Translations under genes and position numbers: made by a program
Part shown: positions 24,001-25,304 of the stretch, one piece after another
Layout of the letters: each line of letters starts with the position of its first letter
Position numbering within the stretch: the first letter of the stretch is position 1
Notes under the pieces: model-generated
What the model saw: only the letters and a program-made list of their open reading frames with translations
What the model was told of the DNA's origin: nothing
Databases searched by the model: none
Assembly: GCA_002083595.1 (NCBI GenBank)
Contig: MSXT01000059.1
Coordinates: 1 to 25,304 of the forward strand
From: Proteobacteria bacterium ST_bin16
Lineage (GTDB): Bacteria > Pseudomonadota > Gammaproteobacteria > Burkholderiales > Nitrosomonadaceae
Length of the DNA: 25,304 nt
Direction: 5' to 3'

Positions 24001-24536
24001 GGGAAATGCAGGAAATTGGTTTTAGCCTGTACAGCTCGATGCTGGATACCGCGATCCAGTCGCTCAAGCAAGGCAAGGAACCCGACATGCAGCACCCGCT
24101 CGGCGTTGCCACCGAAATCAACCTGCACGTGCCCGCGCTGCTGCCGGAGGATTACTGCCACGACATCCACGAGCGCCTGGTGCTGTACAAGCGCATGGCC
24201 AATTGCGCCGATAACGACCAGCTCGACGACATGCAACGCGAATTGATCGACCGCTTCGGCCTGCTGCCCAACCCGGCGCGCGCCCTGCTCGACTGCCACC
24301 GCCTGCGCATCGCCGCCAAACCGCTCGGCATCACGCGCATCGACGCCAGCGCCGACAGCATCCAAGTGCAATTCATCCCCAACCCGCCCATCGACCCGCT
24401 CAAAATCATCCAACTGATCCAAAGCAGCCGCGAATACTCCCTCTCCGGTCAGGATCGATTGAAAATTCTGGTAAAGATTGAAGATGTGAATAAGCGGGTG
24501 ATAAGGATTAAGGAGTTGATGCAGAAGTTGGGGTGA
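21057..24536 (+). CDS. mfd: Transcription-repair coupling factor Mfd
   Basis: Mfd removes RNA polymerase stalled at DNA damage and recruits UvrA. The 1159-residue product is full length. The UvrB-like N-terminal region includes LLPDWETLPYDTFSPHHDLV and FSPGEYSVRGGLIDLYP. The RNA polymerase-interacting domain opens with GDPVVHEQHGIGRYLGL (about 485). The helicase motor has Walker A GDVGFGKTEVALRAAF (about 640-655), DEEH in VIIDEEHRFGVRQ (about 745), TATPIPRTLA and LHQLRGRVGRSHHQAYAYLL. The last 30 or so codons are AT-richer, with rare ATA and AGG codons, unlike the GC-rich preceding sequence. A degenerate copy of this 3' end lies 730 bp downstream. The start could also be the ATG at 21078. Confidence 0.97.
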   Translation: MATGTFTMQQKHTLPAPGTVLRYAHFDGSSDALFLAQLAQQAKPVTIITANALDAQRLLEEIPYFAPELRTHLLPDWETLPYDTFSPHHDLVSERLATLYQVMNGACDVLIAPLTTALYRMLPREYLAAHTFFLKQGETLDVAGLRSQLTLAGYSHVTQVFSPGEYSVRGGLIDLYPMGSPLPYRIDLLDNDIDTIRTFDVDTQRSIYPVKEIRLLPAREFPLDEAGRTCFRGNFREKFEGDPSKKQIYKDISKGLTPAGIEYYLPLFFTQTATLFDYLPENTLLCLHQDVRPVIDEFWHDTQSRYQLLRGDSDRPLLPPTELFLTSDSFFGQLKPYGRIEILSNGQDLKLAAPKSTAPLPSVQVNRHVENPLEKLAVFIAQFKMTGGRVLLLAESMGRRELIAEYLHQYDLHPDLCQDYAQFLNSAQSFMLSVAPLHTGFIDAPAKLAFITESELYATHVHGRRERESRKSSTSTDNLLRDLSEIKPGDPVVHEQHGIGRYLGLVSMDVGEGEPGEMSEFLALEYDGGDKLYVPVSQLYLIGRYSGGAPESAPLHKLGSSQWDKAKRKAMQQVRDTAAELLNLYAQRAAREGHQFTLQQHDYEAFAEGFGFEETPDQAAAIKAVIGDLTSGKPMDRLICGDVGFGKTEVALRAAFIAVADGKQVAVLVPTTLLAEQHFQNFSDRFGLIADQWPVRIAELSRFRSAKEQTQALAGLGKGEIDIIIGTHKLIQKDVHFKNLGLVIIDEEHRFGVRQKEQLKKLRAEVDVLTLTATPIPRTLAMSLEGLRDFSIIATAPQRRLAIRTFVTSFSMGIVREACLRELKRGGQIYFLHNEVSSIQLMYEKLSGLLPEARINIAHGQMPERELEHVMRDFYQQRFNILLCTTIIETGIDIPSANTIIMNNAHKFGLAQLHQLRGRVGRSHHQAYAYLLTPPEEALGGQAKKRLEAIQAMEELGSGFYLAMHDLEIRGAGAVLSESQSGEMQEIGFSLYSSMLDTAIQSLKQGKEPDMQHPLGVATEINLHVPALLPEDYCHDIHERLVLYKRMANCADNDQLDDMQRELIDRFGLLPNPARALLDCHRLRIAAKPLGITRIDASADSIQVQFIPNPPIDPLKIIQLIQSSREYSLSGQDRLKILVKIEDVNKRVIRIKELMQKLG

Positions 24537-24600
24537 ATGGTTGAAGATGATTTTCCACCGGATTATGAAGCCAGCAATGTATGCTATATTTAAAATCAAA

Positions 24601-24618
24601 GACGCATTATATTGCGTC
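24601..24618. repeat. Short inverted repeat downstream of mfd
   Basis: GACGCA (24601-24606) and TGCGTC (24613-24618) form a 6-bp stem around TTATAT, 65 nt after the mfd stop. The following bases (ATTTCGG) contain no proper T-run, so it is only a weak terminator candidate. It could also be an end or regulatory site of the adjacent AT-rich segment. Confidence 0.3.
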
Positions 24619-24658
24619 ATTTCGGACGTCTAATTCTAGCTAGATGCGGAAGATATAC

Positions 24659-25126
24659 ATGACTATAATTCAAGACTTATATAACGTCTTCGATAAAGAG
24701 CGCGCCAGATACGATGCTAATAAAGCATGGAAAAATGCCGTGCTTAGAGAATTGGCTGAGAATCTTGCTTTCATGCGCGAAGGACTCAGAGAAAACCTTG
24801 ACGATTCAAAAATAATAAATAACCTTGAAAGCAAAAAATTTGTTCTTGCAAACGATAATGGATTTAATTTCAATTCTATAAAGGGAACGACGCTATCTCC
24901 TAAAACCTACGGAGACGCGAAAGAATTTGATAAATACAAAGATTGGTCAACGGACAAGCTCATAAAGAACGCTTACGAACGTATATCGACTTTGCGCAAG
25001 CTAAAAGTCAACGAACCAAGTATCAACGCGCGTTCTCGCCTCCAGAATCTGTTTAAGTTTTTAATGGTGATACTTGCTCACGTCGATGAAAAGCCTCTAA
25101 CTATAACAAATAAATCAGCCCGGTAG
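24659..25126 (+). CDS. Hypothetical AT-rich orphan protein
   Basis: The product is 155 residues from the ATG at 24659, chosen because GGAAG stands 7 nt ahead; an ATG at 24644 adds five residues. It is soluble, charged and mostly helical, starting MTIIQDLYNVFDKERARYDA. It continues with NAVLRELAENLAFMREGLRE, WSTDKLIKNAYERISTLRKL and RSRLQNLFKFLMVILAHVDE. No domain was recognised. Base composition and codons (AAT, ATA, AAA rich) differ strongly from mfd and other neighbours. It lies between mfd and a decayed mfd 3' end, which points to acquisition by transfer. It might be a defence or element cargo gene, but nothing in the sequence proves that. Confidence 0.65.
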   Translation: MTIIQDLYNVFDKERARYDANKAWKNAVLRELAENLAFMREGLRENLDDSKIINNLESKKFVLANDNGFNFNSIKGTTLSPKTYGDAKEFDKYKDWSTDKLIKNAYERISTLRKLKVNEPSINARSRLQNLFKFLMVILAHVDEKPLTITNKSAR

Positions 25127-25160
25127 GATGTGCCGACTGCAAGAAGGCGCATCAATCAAC

Positions 25161-25262
25161 ACAGGTGATACTCTCTCCGTCCAGACCGGCTGAAAATCCA
25201 AGCGCAGATCGAGGCTGTGAATAAGCGGGCGATGCGAATTACGAAGTTGATGTAGAAGTTGG
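25161..25262 (+). pseudogene. Degenerate second copy of the mfd 3' end
   Basis: From about 25169 the DNA aligns with the last ~95 bases of mfd (24435-24532). Shared blocks include CTCTCCG, CTGAAAAT/TTGAAAAT, the identical GTGAATAAGCGGG, and TTGATG(T/C)AGAAGTTGG. With one lost base restored, it reads roughly LSVQDRLKIQAQIEAVNKRA then MRITKLM, stop, KL, against mfd SGQDRLKILVKIEDVNKRVI. It carries one frameshift and an internal TAG, so it is a relic, not a gene. It was read by eye; the left boundary is vague. Confidence 0.75.
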
Positions 25263-25304
25263 ACGCTAGCAATTAAATTGCAAAGGCTCTAGACTAGCAG
25301 AGAC

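Noticed and set aside
22973..24025. 350-codon open frame inside mfd in another plus frame
   Set aside because: The translation is a strongly Arg/Ala/His-rich shadow of GC-rich mfd codons and has no start context.
1..25304. tRNA, rRNA, transposase, integrase or full CRISPR array in the window
   Set aside because: No such gene, and no regularly spaced repeat, was recognised on either strand. Only a single partial repeat-like sequence at the left edge was found.

Overview
The window looks like chromosome from a betaproteobacterium, most likely an ammonia-oxidiser-type (Nitrosomonas-like) genome of moderate GC. The evidence is protein character and the miaB - phoH-like (ybeZ) - ybeY - corC gene order. 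No nitrification marker is present, so the genus is an inference.

Left part (1-11.1 kb, almost all on the minus strand) is a complete type I-C CRISPR-Cas locus. In transcription order it reads: a broken WYL-domain regulator, a small HIRAN-domain protein, cas3, cas5c, cas8c (with an internal cas11c start), cas7c, a DUF433/DUF5615 toxin-antitoxin-like pair, hicB-hicA, cas4, then (after a convergent RHH/MazF toxin-antitoxin pair on the plus strand) cas1, cas2 and an AT-rich leader. The window edge appears to cut into the first CRISPR repeat. Every cas gene looks intact. The unusual feature is that three unrelated toxin-antitoxin modules sit inside the cas cluster. Two are co-directional and stitched in with 1-4 nt overlaps. 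The third separates the cas1-cas2 adaptation genes from cas4. Interference genes, adaptation genes and addiction modules therefore share one transcriptional neighbourhood.

Middle part (11.2-18.5 kb, plus strand) is housekeeping: a small secreted protein, miaB (tRNA methylthiolation), a candidate 31-codon linker ORF, a PhoH-like ATPase, ybeY (rRNA maturation endonuclease), a CorC-type CBS protein, recJ (ssDNA exonuclease) and an MgtC/DUF4010 membrane protein.

Right part (18.5-25.3 kb) holds a Phd/VapC toxin-antitoxin pair on the minus strand with a striking 33-bp palindromic operator, a histidine phosphatase, a secreted repeat-type protein with a probable terminator, and full-length mfd (transcription-repair coupling factor). 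Just beyond mfd lies an AT-rich orphan gene. After it comes a degenerate second copy of the mfd 3' end, which suggests that DNA inserted at, or recombined into, the mfd terminus.

No rRNA, tRNA, transposase or integrase gene was recognised. Apart from the parts described, there is no gene-free stretch longer than 300 bases.
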